Shown here: positions 20,607 through 31,920 of the stretch, in pieces | Layout: each line of letters begins with the position of its first letter | Position numbering within the stretch: position 1 is the first letter of the stretch | NCBI RefSeq assembly: GCF_964237555.1 | Contig: NC_091437.1 | Coordinates: 71,729,168-71,793,167 of the forward strand | Source: Oryctolagus cuniculus | Taxonomy: Eukaryota; Chordata; Mammalia; Lagomorpha; Leporidae | Length of the DNA stretch: 64,000 bases | Direction of reading: 5' to 3' | The notes under the pieces: generated by a model | Database searches by the model: none | What the model was told of the DNA's origin: nothing | The model's input: only the letters and a program-made list of their open reading frames with translations | Translations under genes and position numbers: made by a program

Positions 20607-21155
20607 TGTGGGGAGCAAACCGGACTAGACTGTTACTGGAATTAAGACTTATTCTATGCATCTGCTCTCCCACAATATGGCGCTGGGAGAGAAGTAAACA
20701 GCTTCCGCACAGCTGCCTCCAGTTCAACCAATTAACTGTAGGACTTGCTCCTGATTGGAGGAGAGCAGCGTACTCGGCGTGTGGGCAGCCGAGTTGGGAT
20801 TGGCGGAGGAGGACTATAAAGGAGGAGAGAGACGGCATGCACCAGGAACATCTATGGGGAACATCTAAGGGAACCCGTGCAGCCCCCGAGAAGAGCCGGC
20901 CGGCGGTGTGCCGCTCCCCTGCGGAAGTGGGGAATGCGGCCAGGGGGAACTGCCCTTCCACGGAGGTGGAAGGGATAGTAGCCAACCCGGGAAGAACCAG
21001 CAGCAAACCCGGGGAGGGCCGAGCAGACGAAAGAACAGCGCAGGGTCCTGTGTCGTTCCTCCACGAAGAGGGGGAGCGACATAATGGTGCCGTGACTCGG
21101 ATATGAAGCCTAGGCAGGACTTAGTGTCGTTCCTCCATGAAGAGGGGGAGCGACA
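20607..21155 (+). mobile_element. LTR element relic: LTR, primer site and 31-bp LTR end
   Basis: Same family as 6725-9092, opposite strand, inside the large L1. Order: complete LTR (20607-21081), TAA, tRNA-His-type primer site (21085-21102), 22 bases of leader, then only the last 31 bases of an LTR (21125-21155). A 5-bp duplication 'aataa' (20602-20606, 21156-21160) encloses the whole structure, so both ends are the original integration ends. The interior and almost all of one LTR were lost. No coding capacity. Confidence 0.92.
21085..21102 (+). promoter_or_regulatory. Primer-binding site, tRNA-His type
   Basis: Identical over 18 bases to the reversed site at 8588-8605 and spaced 3 bases from the LTR end in both. 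The next bases (atgaagcctagg) resemble the leader of the longer element. Confidence 0.88.
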
Positions 21156-21673
21156 AATAAAATAATAAGCTGTTCCTCGACAGACAGGACAAGGGCTGAC
21201 CAAGTCATTGCTTTTCATAGTGTCGGTTTCGCTTCTACAGGTTTCCTTTTAGGTGCTCAGTTAGTTGTCACCTATCAGGGAGTACATATGACATGCATCC
21301 CTTTGGGACTGGCCTATTTCACTTAGCATGATATTTTCCAGATTCCTCCATGTTGTTGCAAATGACTGGATTTCAATTTTGTTTTTACCAATGTCTAGTA
21401 TTCCATAGAGTACATATCCCATAATTTCTTTATCCAGTCTTCAGTTGATGGGCATTTAGGTTGATTCCATGTCTTAGCTATTGTGAATTGAGCTGCAATA
21501 AACATTAATGTGCAGACAGCTTTTTTGTTTGCCAATTTAATTTCCTTTGGGTAAATTCCAAGGAGTGGGATGGCTGGGTTGAATGGTAGGGTTATATTCA
21601 GGTTTCTGAGGAATCTCCAGACTGACTTCCATAGTGGCTTAACCAGTTTGCATTCCCACCAACAGTGGGTTAG

Positions 21674-22149
21674 TGTGGGGAGCAAACCGGACTACACTGA
21701 GTTGCTGGAATTAGGACTTATTCTATGCATCTGCTCTCCCACAATATGGCGCTGGGAGAGAAGTAAACAGCTTCCGCACAGCTGCCTCCAGTTCAACTAA
21801 TAAACTGTAGGACTTGCTCCTGATTGGAGGAGAGCAGCGTACTCGGCGTGTGGGCAGCCGAGTTGGGATTGGCGGAGGAGGACTATAAAGGAGGAGAGAG
21901 ACGGCATGCACCAGGAACATCTATGGGGAACATCTAAGGGAACCCGTGCAGCCCCCTAGAGAACCGGCCGGCGGTGTGCCGCTCCCCTGCGGAAGTGGGG
22001 AATGCGGCCAGGGGGAACTGCCCTTCCACGGAGGTGGAAGGGATAGTAGCCAACCCGGGAAGAACCAGCAGCAAACCCGGGGAGGGCCGAGCAGACGAAA
22101 GAACAGCGCAGGGTCCTGTGTCGTTCCTCCATGAAGAGGGGGAGCGACA
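21674..22149 (+). mobile_element. Solo LTR of the same family
   Basis: 476 bp, TGTGGGG...GCGACA, with TATAAAG at about 21884-21890 and inverted CCAAT boxes upstream. Flanked by 6-bp 'ggttag' (21668-21673, 22150-22155). It interrupts L1 ORF2 within the C-terminal domain. Likely product of LTR-LTR recombination. Confidence 0.94.
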
Positions 22150-22346
22150 GGTTAGTGTCCCTTTTTCCCCACATCCTCTCCAGCATCTATTGTTGGTAGA
22201 TTTCTGTATGTGAGCCATTCTAACCAGAGTGAGGTGAAACCTCATTGTGATTTTGATTTGCATTTCCATGATGTCTAGTGATCCTGAGCATTTTTTCATG
22301 TGCCTGTTGGCCATTTGGATTTCCTCTTTTGAAAAATGTCTATTTA

Positions 22347-22693
22347 GGCCGGCGCTGCGGCTCACTAGGCTAATCCTCCGCCTTGCGGCACCAGCACACC
22401 AGGTTCTAGTCCCGGTCGGGGCGCCAGATTCTGTCCCGGTTGCCCCTCTTCCAGGCCAGCTCTCTGCTGTGGCCAGGGAGTGCAGTGGAGGATGGCCCAA
22501 GTCCTTGGGCCCTGCACCCCATGGGAGACCAGGATAAGTACCTGGCTCCTGCCATCGGATCAGCGCAGTGCGCTGGCCGCAGCGTGCCGACCGCGACGGC
22601 CACTGGAGGGTGAACCAACGGCAAAAGGAAGACCTTTCTCTCTCTCTCTCTCACTGTCCACTCTGCCTGTCAAAAAATTAAAAAAAAAAAAAA
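22347..22693 (+). mobile_element. Young C-repeat SINE inside the large L1
   Basis: Full length. Perfect duplication 'gtctatttag' (22338-22347, 22694-22703). Confidence 0.96.
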
Positions 22694-23199
22694 GTCTATT
22701 TAGTTCCTTGGCCCATCTCTTAAGTGGGTTGTTTGTTTTGTTGTTGTGGAGTTTCTTGATCTCTTTGTAGATTCTGGTTATTAATTCTTTATCTGTTGCA
22801 TAGTTTGCAAATATTTTTTCCCATTCTGTCCGTTGCCTCTTCATTTTCCTGACTGTTTTCTTTTGCAGTACAGAAACTTCTCAATCAGATGCAATCCCAA
22901 TTGTTAATTTTGTCTTTGACTGCCTGTGCCTCCGGGGTCTTTTATAAGAAGTCCTTACCTATGCCTATATCTTGCAAGGTTTCTTCTATGTTCTCTAATA
23001 ATTTGATGGTGTCGGGTCAGAGATTTAGATCTTTAATCCTTAGAGAGTGGATTTTTGTGTAAGGTGTAAGGTAGGGATCTTCATGCTTCTGCACGTGGAA
23101 ATCCAGTTTTCCCAGCACCATTTATTGAATAGACTGTCCTTGCTCCAGAAATTGGTTTATATTTTAAAATTTCATTTATATTTTAAAATATAAAATTGG

Positions 23200-23553
23200 A
23201 GTTTTTTTTTTTTTTTTTTTTTTTGACAGGCAGAGTGGACAGTGAGAGAGAGAGACAGAGAGAAAGGTCTTCCTTTTTTGCCATTGCTTCACCCTCCAAT
23301 GGCCGCTGCAGCCGGCGCGCTGCGGCGACGCACTTCGCTGATCCCATGGGAGGAGCCAGGTGCTTCTGCTGGTCTCCCATGGGGTGCAGGGCCCAAGGAC
23401 TTGGGCCATCCTCCACTGCACTCCCTGGCCACAGCAGAGAGCTGGCCTGGAAGAGGGGCAACCGGGACAGAATCTGGCACGCTGACCGGGACTAGAACCC
23501 AGTGTGCCGGCACCGCAAGGCCGAGGATTATCCTAGTGAGCCGCTGCGCTGGC
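23200..23553 (-). mobile_element. Young C-repeat SINE inside the large L1
   Basis: Full length in reverse. Duplication 'aaaattgg' (23192-23199, 23554-23561). The upstream L1 sequence has a local 'tatattttaaaat' duplication that lengthens this junction. Confidence 0.94.
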
Positions 23554-25700
23554 AAAATTGGTTATATTTTAAAATTGCCTCTTGGGCAAATATAAGTTGG
23601 CTGTAGATGTTTGGATTGATTTCTGGTGTTTCTGTTCTGTTCCATTGGTCTGTCCATCTTCTTCTGTAACAGTACCAGGCTGTTTTGATTATAACTGCCC
23701 TGTAGTATGTCCTGAAATCTGGTATTGTGATGCCTCCTGCTCTGTTTTTGTTGTATAAGATTGCTCTAGCTATTCGAGGCCTCCTGTGCCTCCATATTAA
23801 TTTCAGCATTATTTTTCTAGATCTGAGAAGACTGTCTTTGGTATTTTGATTGGTATCACATTGAATCTGTAAATTGCTTTTAGAAGAATGGACATTTTGA
23901 TGATATTGATTCTTCCAATCCATAAACATGAAAGGTCTTTCCATTTTTCGCTTTCTTCTATTTCTTTCTTTAAAGTTTCGTTATTCTCATCATAGAGATC
24001 TTTGATATTTTTGGTTAAGGTTATTCCAAGGTATTTGACTTTTTTTATAGCTATTTTGATTGGGATTGATCTTAGAAGTTCTTTCTCAGCCATGGCATTG
24101 TCTGTGTATACAAAGGTTATTGATTTTTATGTATTGATTTTATATCCTGCTATTTTACCAAACTCTTCTATGAATTCCAGTAGGCTCTTAGTGGAGTTCT
24201 TGGGTCTCCTAAATAAAGAATCATATCGTCTTCAAAGAGGGATAGTTTGATTTCTTCCTTCCCCATTTGTATCCATTTGATTTCTTTTCCTTGCCTAATG
24301 ACTCTGGGTAAAACTTCTAGTATTGTATTGAATAAAAATGGTGAGAGTAGACATCCCTGTCTGGTAACAGATATCAGTGGGAATGCTTCCAACTTTCCCC
24401 ATTCAATATGATGCTGGCCGTGGGTTGTCATAAATTGCCTTGATTGTGTTAAGGAATGTTCCTTCTATACCCAGTTTGCTTAGAGTTTTCATCATGAAAC
24501 ATTGCTGTATTTTATAAAATGCTTTCTCTGCATCTATTGAGATAATCATATGGTTTTTCTTCTGCAGTTTGTTAATGTGGCATATCACATTGATTGATTT
24601 GCAAATGTTGCACCATCCCTGCATTCCAGGGATAAATCCCCCTTGGTCTAGGTTGATGATCCTTCTGATGTGTTGTTTGATTCCATTGGCTAGAATTTGA
24701 TTGAGCATTTTTGCATCTATGTTCATCAGGGAAATTGGTCTGTAATTCTCTTTCTCTGCTGCATATTTTTCAGGTTTAGGAATTAAGGTGATGCTGCCTT
24801 CATAGAAAGAATTTGGGAGGATTCCCTTTCTTTCAGTTATTTTGAATAGCTTGAGAAGAATTGGAGTTAGTTCTTCAAATGTCTGGTAGAATTCAGTACT
24901 GAATCCATTAGTCCTGGGCTTTTTATTGTTGGGAGGGCCTTTATTACTGATTCAATTTCTGACTTGGTTATAGGTCTGTTTAGGTTTCCTATGTCTTCAT
25001 GGTTCAATTTAGGTAGGTTATATGTGTCCAGGAATCTATCCACTTCTGATAGAATTCCCAGTTTGTTATCATACAACTCTTTGTAGTAATTTCTGATAAC
25101 TCTTTTTATTTCTGTGGTGTCTGTTGTTACATTCCCTTTTTCATCTCTAATTTTATTGATTTGGGTCTTCTCTCTCCTTTTTGTGGTTATTTGGGCCAAT
25201 GGTGTATCAATTTTTTTTTTTTTTTCAAAAAACCAGCTCTTTGTTTTGCTGATATTTTTAATGTCTTTTTGGATTCAATTTTGTTGATTTCTTCTCTAAT
25301 TTTAATTATTTCTCTCCTACTAGTTTTGGGTTTGGTTTGCTGTAATTTCTCTAGATTCTTGAGATGCATTGATAGCTCATTTATTTGGTGCCTTTTCAAT
25401 TTCTTGATGTACGCATCTATTGCTGTAAACTTTCCTCTTAACACTGCTTTGGCTGTATCCCATAAGTTTTGATATGTTGTGTTTTTATCTTCATTTGCTT
25501 CCAGAAAGTTTTTGATTTCTTCCATAACCCACTGTTCATTCAGGAGCATGTTGTTCAGTCTCCATGTGTTTGCATATGCTCTAGGGATTCCTGAGTTGCT
25601 GATTTCCAGCTTCATTCCATTGTGGTCCTGGAAGAAGCATGGTATGATTTCAATTTTTTTGAATTTGCTGAGATTTGCTTTATGGCCTAGTATGTTTGAC

Positions 25701-25988
25701 CATCATTTTTACCCAAACCTTTTTGGCTAGCTGTACTATTCTCTCTGCCTGGCACTTCCTCTCTGGTTCTGCCACCTTACCAAGGCAGGACCATGCATGA
25801 CACCCCCTGGAACTATGACGCTGGGTGTCAGTTTGTTTTGTCTTCCTAGCCTTGCCACTTTGTGGTACTATATGAATCAGGAGAATGGGATTCTGGACTC
25901 TAGATTTGGGCTGTCTCCAAGACAGCTGCTTTGGCATTGTTCATTTTTAGACAGAATTTACTGTTTTCATTGTTTCTTCTTTAAAAAA
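25701..25988. other. Unique spacer beyond the L1 5' truncation
   Basis: No recognised gene or repeat. Somewhat CT-rich; a short frame on each strand without known motif. Confidence 0.4.
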
Positions 25989-26000
25989 CACAAGTAGCAG

Positions 26001-26314
26001 GGCCAGAACTGGCTGGCTTGTTAAAGCACTGACCTGCAGCACCTGTATCCCATATGGGTGCAGGTTCTAGTCCAGGATACCCCACTTCTGATCCAGCTCC
26101 CTACTTACATACCTGGGAAAGCAGCGGAGGATGGCCCTAGTCCTTAGGACATTCACTCACGTTCACGTGGGAGACCAAGCTCCTGGCTTCAGATTGGCTC
26201 AGTTCTGGCTGTTGTGGCCATGTGGGGAGTGAACCAGCAGGTGGTATACCTCTCTGTCTCTACCTCTGTATATAACTCTTTCAAATAAATAAATCTTATA
26301 GAAAAAAACATATG
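26001..26314 (+). mobile_element. Older C-repeat SINE
   Basis: Head 'ggccagaactggctggcttg', body, CT region and 'tcaaataaataaatctt' tail. Imperfect duplication 'cacaagtagc' (25989-25998) against 'cacaagcagc' (26315-26324). Confidence 0.91.
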
Positions 26315-26370
26315 CACAAGCAGCTTGTGACTTTAAACATTACATTTTCACTATATCTGTGAAGTTTCTT

Positions 26371-26697
26371 TTTCTTTTTTATAAGATTTATTTATTTATT
26401 GGCAAAGCAGACCTATAGAAAGAGAAGGAAGGACAGAGAGAGAGAAAGATCATCCATCCATTGATTTACTCCCCAAATGGCCAAAATGTCTGGGAATAGT
26501 TTAAGCAAAAGCCAGGAACCCAGAACTCTATCGAGGTTTCCCACATGGGTGGCAAGCACTCAAACACTGGAACCATCTTTGACTGCTTTCCTGGGAAAAT
26601 GGATCAAAAATGGAGCAGAAAGAACTTGAACCTACACTCATATGGGATGCCAGTGTCACAAGCTGAGCCTTAGCCCACTGCCCCACAGTGCCTGCCC
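26371..26697 (-). mobile_element. Older C-repeat SINE
   Basis: Reverse SINE with 'gatttatttatttattggca', GA-rich part, body and head ending 'ccacagtgcctgccc'. Confidence 0.9.
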
Positions 26698-26744
26698 ATG
26701 TAGTCCCATTTTTGATGAAAAAGTCTTCAATAGTTCCCTATGAT

Positions 26745-26912
26745 TTATTGAGTTGCCTGAGTTCAATGCCACAACTGATTCCAGTGTCCTGCTCATATAG
26801 ACCCTGGGAGACAGCAAGTGATGGCTTAAGTAGTTGGGTTCCAGCTAAACACCATAAACCAGTTGGTGGGAACTCTCCCTCTCTAACTAATTAATTAATT
26901 AATTTTTAAAGG
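26745..26912 (+). mobile_element. Old SINE fragment
   Basis: Body segment 'gggagacagcaagtgatggc' and a reduced 3' end with TTAA repeats (26889-26905). No head. A reversed SINE head fragment, 'ccactgcaccacaatgctgg', follows at about 27003-27028. Confidence 0.75.
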
Positions 26913-27395
26913 CCCCATGAGAAAACAAAAGTTACAAATATTTCTTTGATGCTTTCTCTTTTTAATATAGGATATAGGATGTTCTGTTGCAAGAGTAGCT
27001 TAATCCACTGCACCACAATGCTGGCTTCTAAATTTACTTTTTAAAGGTGTCATTTAAAATATACCCTTTCAGTAAAAACTCCATACTTTTAAGATTGTAT
27101 CTCCTATGGGTTTAATAGAATTTGACCCATTAGTAGGGTTCTCATAAAATGTCCCGATCACTGTTTCCTGTTAGTTTATATTCCATGCAAATACTTACTT
27201 TTTAGTTTAATATAGTTTAAAGACAATATTAATTTTTATTAGTAAAAGAGCATTTATTATTGTATTTATACAAACAGCCATCTCTTGAGCTCTCAACTAG
27301 TATTTTCAAGTTATATTTTTATTTAAGAATTTTTATTTACTTTCATTTTATTTGCCAGATGAGATGAGATCCAGTGCATTCAGGGTGGTATGACT

Positions 27396-27692
27396 GTAGA
27401 TTACTTTCATTTTATTTGAAAGGCAGAGAGAGAGATTTTGTCTGCCAGTTCACTCCCAAAATGCCTGCAACAGTGACATCTAAGTTAGGCTGAAGCCTGG
27501 AATTCAGTCTATTCTCCCACATGGGTGGCAGAGAACCAACTACTTGAGCCATCATCTACTGCCTCCCAGAGTGCACAATTAGCAGAAAACTGGATTAGAA
27601 GCAGAGGAGCCAAGACTCAAACTGGACACCCCGATAGGAGATGCAGGTATCCCAAGCAGCATCTTAACTGCTGTGCCAATCACTGCACCAAG
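27396..27692 (-). mobile_element. Old C-repeat-type SINE
   Basis: Reverse SINE from 'ttactttcattttatttgaa' to 'aatcactgcaccaa'. The first 17 bases are repeated upstream at about 27336-27353, a possible duplication or tail remnant. Confidence 0.85.
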
Positions 27693-29239
27693 TTACATTT
27701 TTAAAGACTTCTCGGGTAGTGAATAAACTTTGAAATCTAAGGAGTTATAAATAGAATCTATCCAGCAAAATAAAAGGAGCCTTTTAAATTGAAGAATAGT
27801 TTCCAAGTTAATTTATTAATTTGTTTAGGAAATCTACATTTTGTGGGAAATATCATTTCAAAATCTAGTCATCAAAAAAAATCTAGTCATCAAATGTAAC
27901 TAAACAGTAGTGGACTGAAATACTTCCTGAAGTACACTGAAACTGTAAAAGAGTTGTTTGTACTGTGAGACTTCATATTGACTGATTGTCAGAATTTTCC
28001 AGTTAACTCATTGATCATTTGAAACAAGTGGGCTTAGGATACTAGATCCCAGAGGGATCTTGTAAGGATCAAATCAGATTATAGGTCTGAAATCCTTCAC
28101 AAACTTGAAAATACAGGTGTTGGTATCACCTGGTTGTTGTACCATTGTGAAGGCTCTTTACTGTGGCTAGTATGCAAGCCAATGGACTTCCACTACCAAT
28201 GGTGTCTTTCATTCTCAACACAGTAGGGAATTAGCTTGCCTTGCTAGTTCTTGGGACTGAAGTGCAAGTTCTCTTATTTTTCAGCTTATTTCCGGAGAAA
28301 GTATGCATTCTTTAATGGGGTGGGTGTTCATTGGCATGATCTGGCCATAATTTATTTATGTTTTCACTTCAGGGAAGGGTGATGTTCTTCAATAATGAGA
28401 TAAGGCCATCTCAATGATCTTTTGGGTGGTTGTAAACTCAATTTCAGTGACAGTATTTTTCTGAAGTTACCGTTTGGAATCTTGGTACCTTATATGTATA
28501 TATATTGTACAGACCAAGTATTTGATCAAAATAAATGACATGACAGCAATACTGTCACCAGGCTCTGTACATTTTAGAGCTGATATTAACTGTAGCAATT
28601 TTATGTGTCCCTGGCCAGAGACGTGCTATTGACACCTCCCTTCCCGTGCAGAGTTGTTGGAGGAACTTGGGCCCCTGGGAACAGAGGCACCAAGCACCGG
28701 AGGGTAGAATTGTTTATAGCAGCAAAGTTGCTGGGAGGACAAGCTTCCCTTCAGAGGAGGGCTGGCAGGAGTGGGATATCACCATCAGGGTCCTGTGGGT
28801 GAGAGACAGGCTGCAGTGTGAACTCTGCACCTTTCTCACATGGCCAAGAGCCTGTTCTAGGGTGTGCTTACCATCCAGTGCTACCTGACTCTTCCTCTGC
28901 TCCCCTCTGCCTCATTGTATGACCTCTCTGTGCAGCCCTGGGCACCTCTTGTTCCAGGGTACCTGCCCCACCTCCTCTGCCATGCTCGCTTGTGTCCTCA
29001 TCCTCAGAAAAGCCTGTGTGTCTTCAAAAAAAGCTATAGCAGCTTTTTAATGCATAGTTACACGTGCTAAGAAATTGACCTAGGGGTTACTAAATGGGCA
29101 TTTTATTCCACTGTATCCAGTTCAGTTGGAAATCAGCATATTGGGATTTATACTTCTCTGTCTCTTTCCCTGTCCTCTTAGATAGTACAGGCACCATCTG
29201 AAAGGATTTGAGTAAAATAGGTATAGGGAAGCTTCTTTT
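27693..29239. other. Unique block, no gene seen
   Basis: Includes a small direct repeat 'aatctagtcatcaaa' (about 27861-27893) and a GC-richer part at 28600-29000 with short frames lacking known domains. Nothing supports an exon beyond composition. Confidence 0.4.
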
Positions 29240-30871
29240 AAGAAAAACAGTAAGATGTAATTAACGTAAAATATAGTTTATCATTTTTAAATACACAGTT
29301 CAGTAGTTTCTAATATATTCATAGAGTTGTATAACCATGACCACAATCAATTTTAGACCATTTCATCATCCCCAGTAGGAGCACCATACCCCTTAGCAGA
29401 TACTTCTCATTCCATCCAAATCCCCTTACACTAGATAACCACTGATGTGCTTTCTATTCTGTGGATTTGTCTATACTGGACATTTCATATAAATGGAAGA
29501 TATTTTTGTGACTAGCTTCTTTAGTTAGTGTAAGTTTAACAGTTATCCTTGTTGTAGCATATATCAATACTTCATTTCTTTTGAGAGCCAGATGGTGTTC
29601 CATTGTATGGATATACCACATTTTGTTTATCCCCTCAATGCTTAATGTTTACTTGGATTATTTCTTTTTGACTCATAGGAATAATGCTGCTGTAGCTATT
29701 CATGTTCTGGTTAATTTGTGAATATACTTGTATTTTCATTTCTCTTCGAACTATATCCAGCAGTGAAATCACTAGCTATAATGACAGAAAACACTATGTT
29801 TAACATTTTTAAATCTGCCACATGGTTGTCCAAAGTGGCTGTACTGTTTTGTAGTTTGCCAAGATCATATGAGTGTACCAATTTCTTTGCTACCTTGCCA
29901 ACAATGGATACCATTCATTCACCTTTCAATTAAGCATCTTATTGGTGTGAAATGATATTTCACTATAGTTTTGATTTGTATTTCCCTGATAACTAATGAT
30001 TTGGGGTACCTTGTCATGTAATTCCTGGCTATTTGTGTATCTTCTTTGGACAAATATCTATAAATGTTCTTCAATCATTTTTAGTTGTTTTTTAATAGAA
30101 AATATAATATAAAAGTCAGAAAACTCTAGATACAGGTTCCTTGTCAGATACATAATATGAAATATTTTCTCCCATTATATAGGTTATCTCTTTAACTTTA
30201 TTAATGATGTCTTTTAAACACAAACTCCTTTACTTTGATGCCTTCCAACTTATTTATTATTTTCTTTTGTTGCATGTGCTTTTGGTTTTTAAAACCATTT
30301 TGTTCCTAGATTTGATTTTTAATTTTTATTTGTTTTAAAGTCAGAGAGAGAGATTGAGAGAAAGATCCTCTATCTGCTGTTCACTCCCCAAATGCCCACA
30401 ACAGATGAGGCTGGACTGAAGCTTGAAACTCCCACATGGGTGGCCAGAATACAAGTACTTGGGCCATTACCTGCCGCCTTGTAGGGCACTTAGAAGCACT
30501 GTAGCAGGAAGCTGGAATTGGAAATTCAATCAGAACTCCAACCCAGGCCCTCTAATAAGGGATGTAGATGTCCCAAGTGGCATCTTAATCACTGCACCAA
30601 ACACCTGCCCCTTGAAGATGCTTTTGGTATCATATATAAGGAGCTATGACCTGATCCAATGTCGCAAAGATTTATTTCAATGCTTTCTTCTAGAAAAAGA
30701 AAAAGTTTCAGTGTTTACCTATGGATCTGTGATCCATTTTGAGCTAAGTTTTGTGTATGGTGTAAGAGTCCAAATTCATTCTTTTACTTCCAGATATCTA
30801 GTTGTCTCAGGACCATTTTTTCATAAGATCATTCTTTCCTTATTGAGTTATCTTGCACCCTTGTTGAAAAG
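29240..30871 (-). mobile_element. Ancient L1 (L1M type), ORF2 C-terminal part, split by a SINE
   Basis: Minus-strand old L1 in two pieces (29240-30314, 30613-30871). Characteristic segments in order: 'ggtgttccattgtatggata', 'ggttgtccaaagtggctgta', 'ggttccttgtcagatacata', and near the end 'gatccattttgagctaagtt'. All frames are broken. Confidence 0.75.
30315..30612 (-). mobile_element. Old SINE inside ancient L1
   Basis: Reverse SINE: 'tttttatttgttttaaagtc' to 'accaaacacctgcccc'. Body diverged and GA-rich region shortened. Confidence 0.86.
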
Positions 30872-30874
30872 CAG

Positions 30875-31206
30875 GCCGTTGCCGCAGCTCACTAGGCTAA
30901 TCCTCCACCTGTGGCGCCGGCACTCCGGGTTCTAGTCCCAGTTGGGGCTCCGGTTCTGTCCCAGTTGCTCCTCTTCCAGTCCAGCTCTCTGCTGTGGCCC
31001 GGGAAGTCAGTAGAGGATGGCCCAAGTGTTTGGGCCCTGCACCCGCATGGGAGACAGGAGGAAGTGCCTGGCTCCAGGCTTTGGATCGGTGCAGCGTGCC
31101 GGCCGTGGTGGCCATTTGGGGAGTGAACCAACGGAAGGAAGACCTTTCTGTATGTCTCTCTCTCTCTCACTGTCTAATTCTGCTGTCAAAAAAAAAAAAA
31201 AGAAAA
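30875..31206 (+). mobile_element. C-repeat SINE
   Basis: Head to A-tail complete. Duplication 'gaaaagcag' (30866-30874, 31207-31215). Confidence 0.94.
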
Positions 31207-31220
31207 GAAAAGCAGTTGAG

Positions 31221-31566
31221 GGGCCAGCACTGTAGCATAGCAGGTAAAGCCTCCGCCTGCGGCACCCACATGGGTGCCAGTTCAGGTCCCGGCTGCACCA
31301 CTTCCGATCTGGCTCTCTGGTCTGGCCTGGGAAGTCCGTAGAAGATAGCCCAAGTGCTTGACCCCTGCACCCACATGAGGAACCCGGAGGAGGCTCCTGT
31401 GTTCTAAGTTTGGATCAGTGCAGCTCCAGCTGATGCTGCCATTTGGGAACTGGACTGGAGGATGGAAGACCTCTCTGTCTCTGTCTCTGCCTCTGCCTCT
31501 GCCTCTGCCTCTGCCTCTGCCTCTGCCTCTGCCTCTGCCTCTCTGTAAGCTCTGCCTTTCAAATAA
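31221..31566 (+). mobile_element. C-repeat SINE with expanded TGCCTC array
   Basis: Head 'ggggccagcactgtagcata', body, then the CT region enlarged into about nine TGCCTC hexamers, and a 'tcaaataaataagtaaatct' tail that served as target for the next SINE. Confidence 0.93.
31482..31546. repeat. (TGCCTC)n microsatellite
   Basis: About nine near-perfect hexamers inside the SINE 3' part. The reverse frame reads an artefactual Glu-Ala repeat. Confidence 0.92.
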
Positions 31567-31579
31567 ATAAGTAAATCTT

Positions 31580-31900
31580 TTTTTATATAATTTTTTAATT
31601 TGACAGGTAGAGTTATAGACAGTGAGAGAGAGAGAGAGAAAGATTTTCCTTCCATTGGTTCACTCCCCAAATGGCCGCCATGGCCAGCACTGCGCCAATC
31701 CAAAGCCAGGAGCCAGGTGCCCTTCCAGGTCTCCCATGCGGGTGCAGGGGCCCAAGCACTTGACCATCCTCCACTGCCCTCCTGGGCCACAGCAGAGAGC
31801 TGGACTGGAAGAGGAGCAACTGGGACTTGAACCTGGCGCCCATATGGGATGCCGGTGCCGCAGGCAGAGGATTAACCAAGTGAGCCACAGCACCGGCCCC
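31580..31900 (-). mobile_element. C-repeat SINE inserted in another SINE's tail
   Basis: Full reverse SINE. Perfect 13-bp duplication 'ataagtaaatctt' (31567-31579, 31901-31913) made of the host SINE's tail. Confidence 0.95.
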
Positions 31901-31920
31901 ATAAGTAAATCTTAAAAAAA

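Larger units (their letters stand above)
19140..25700 (-). mobile_element. Large L1 (ORF2 and 3'UTR), decayed and multiply interrupted
   Basis: Net about 4.4 kb of rabbit L1 after removing five insertions (19473-19846, 20607-21155, 21674-22149, 22347-22693, 23200-23553). Minus-strand frames give ORF2 pieces in the correct order: a post-endonuclease linker (25615-25187); a reverse transcriptase segment with the palm motif as FEDD, usually FADD (24431-24168); later domains with 'WYCYRRRWTDQWNR' (23944-23528); and the C-terminus with the cysteine-containing 'HCWWECKLVKPLWKSVW' (21685-21395). ORF1 and the endonuclease domain are missing (5' truncation near 25700). Frameshifts and stops make it inactive. 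Confidence 0.93.

Noticed and set aside
21395..25615. Functional L1 reverse transcriptase gene
   Set aside because: The frame is split by insertions, frameshifts and stops, the active-site motif is altered, and the endonuclease domain and ORF1 are missing.
31404..31790. Glu-Ala/Glu-Thr repeat protein
   Set aside because: It is a translation of the TGCCTC hexamer array and SINE sequence, not a real coiled-coil protein.
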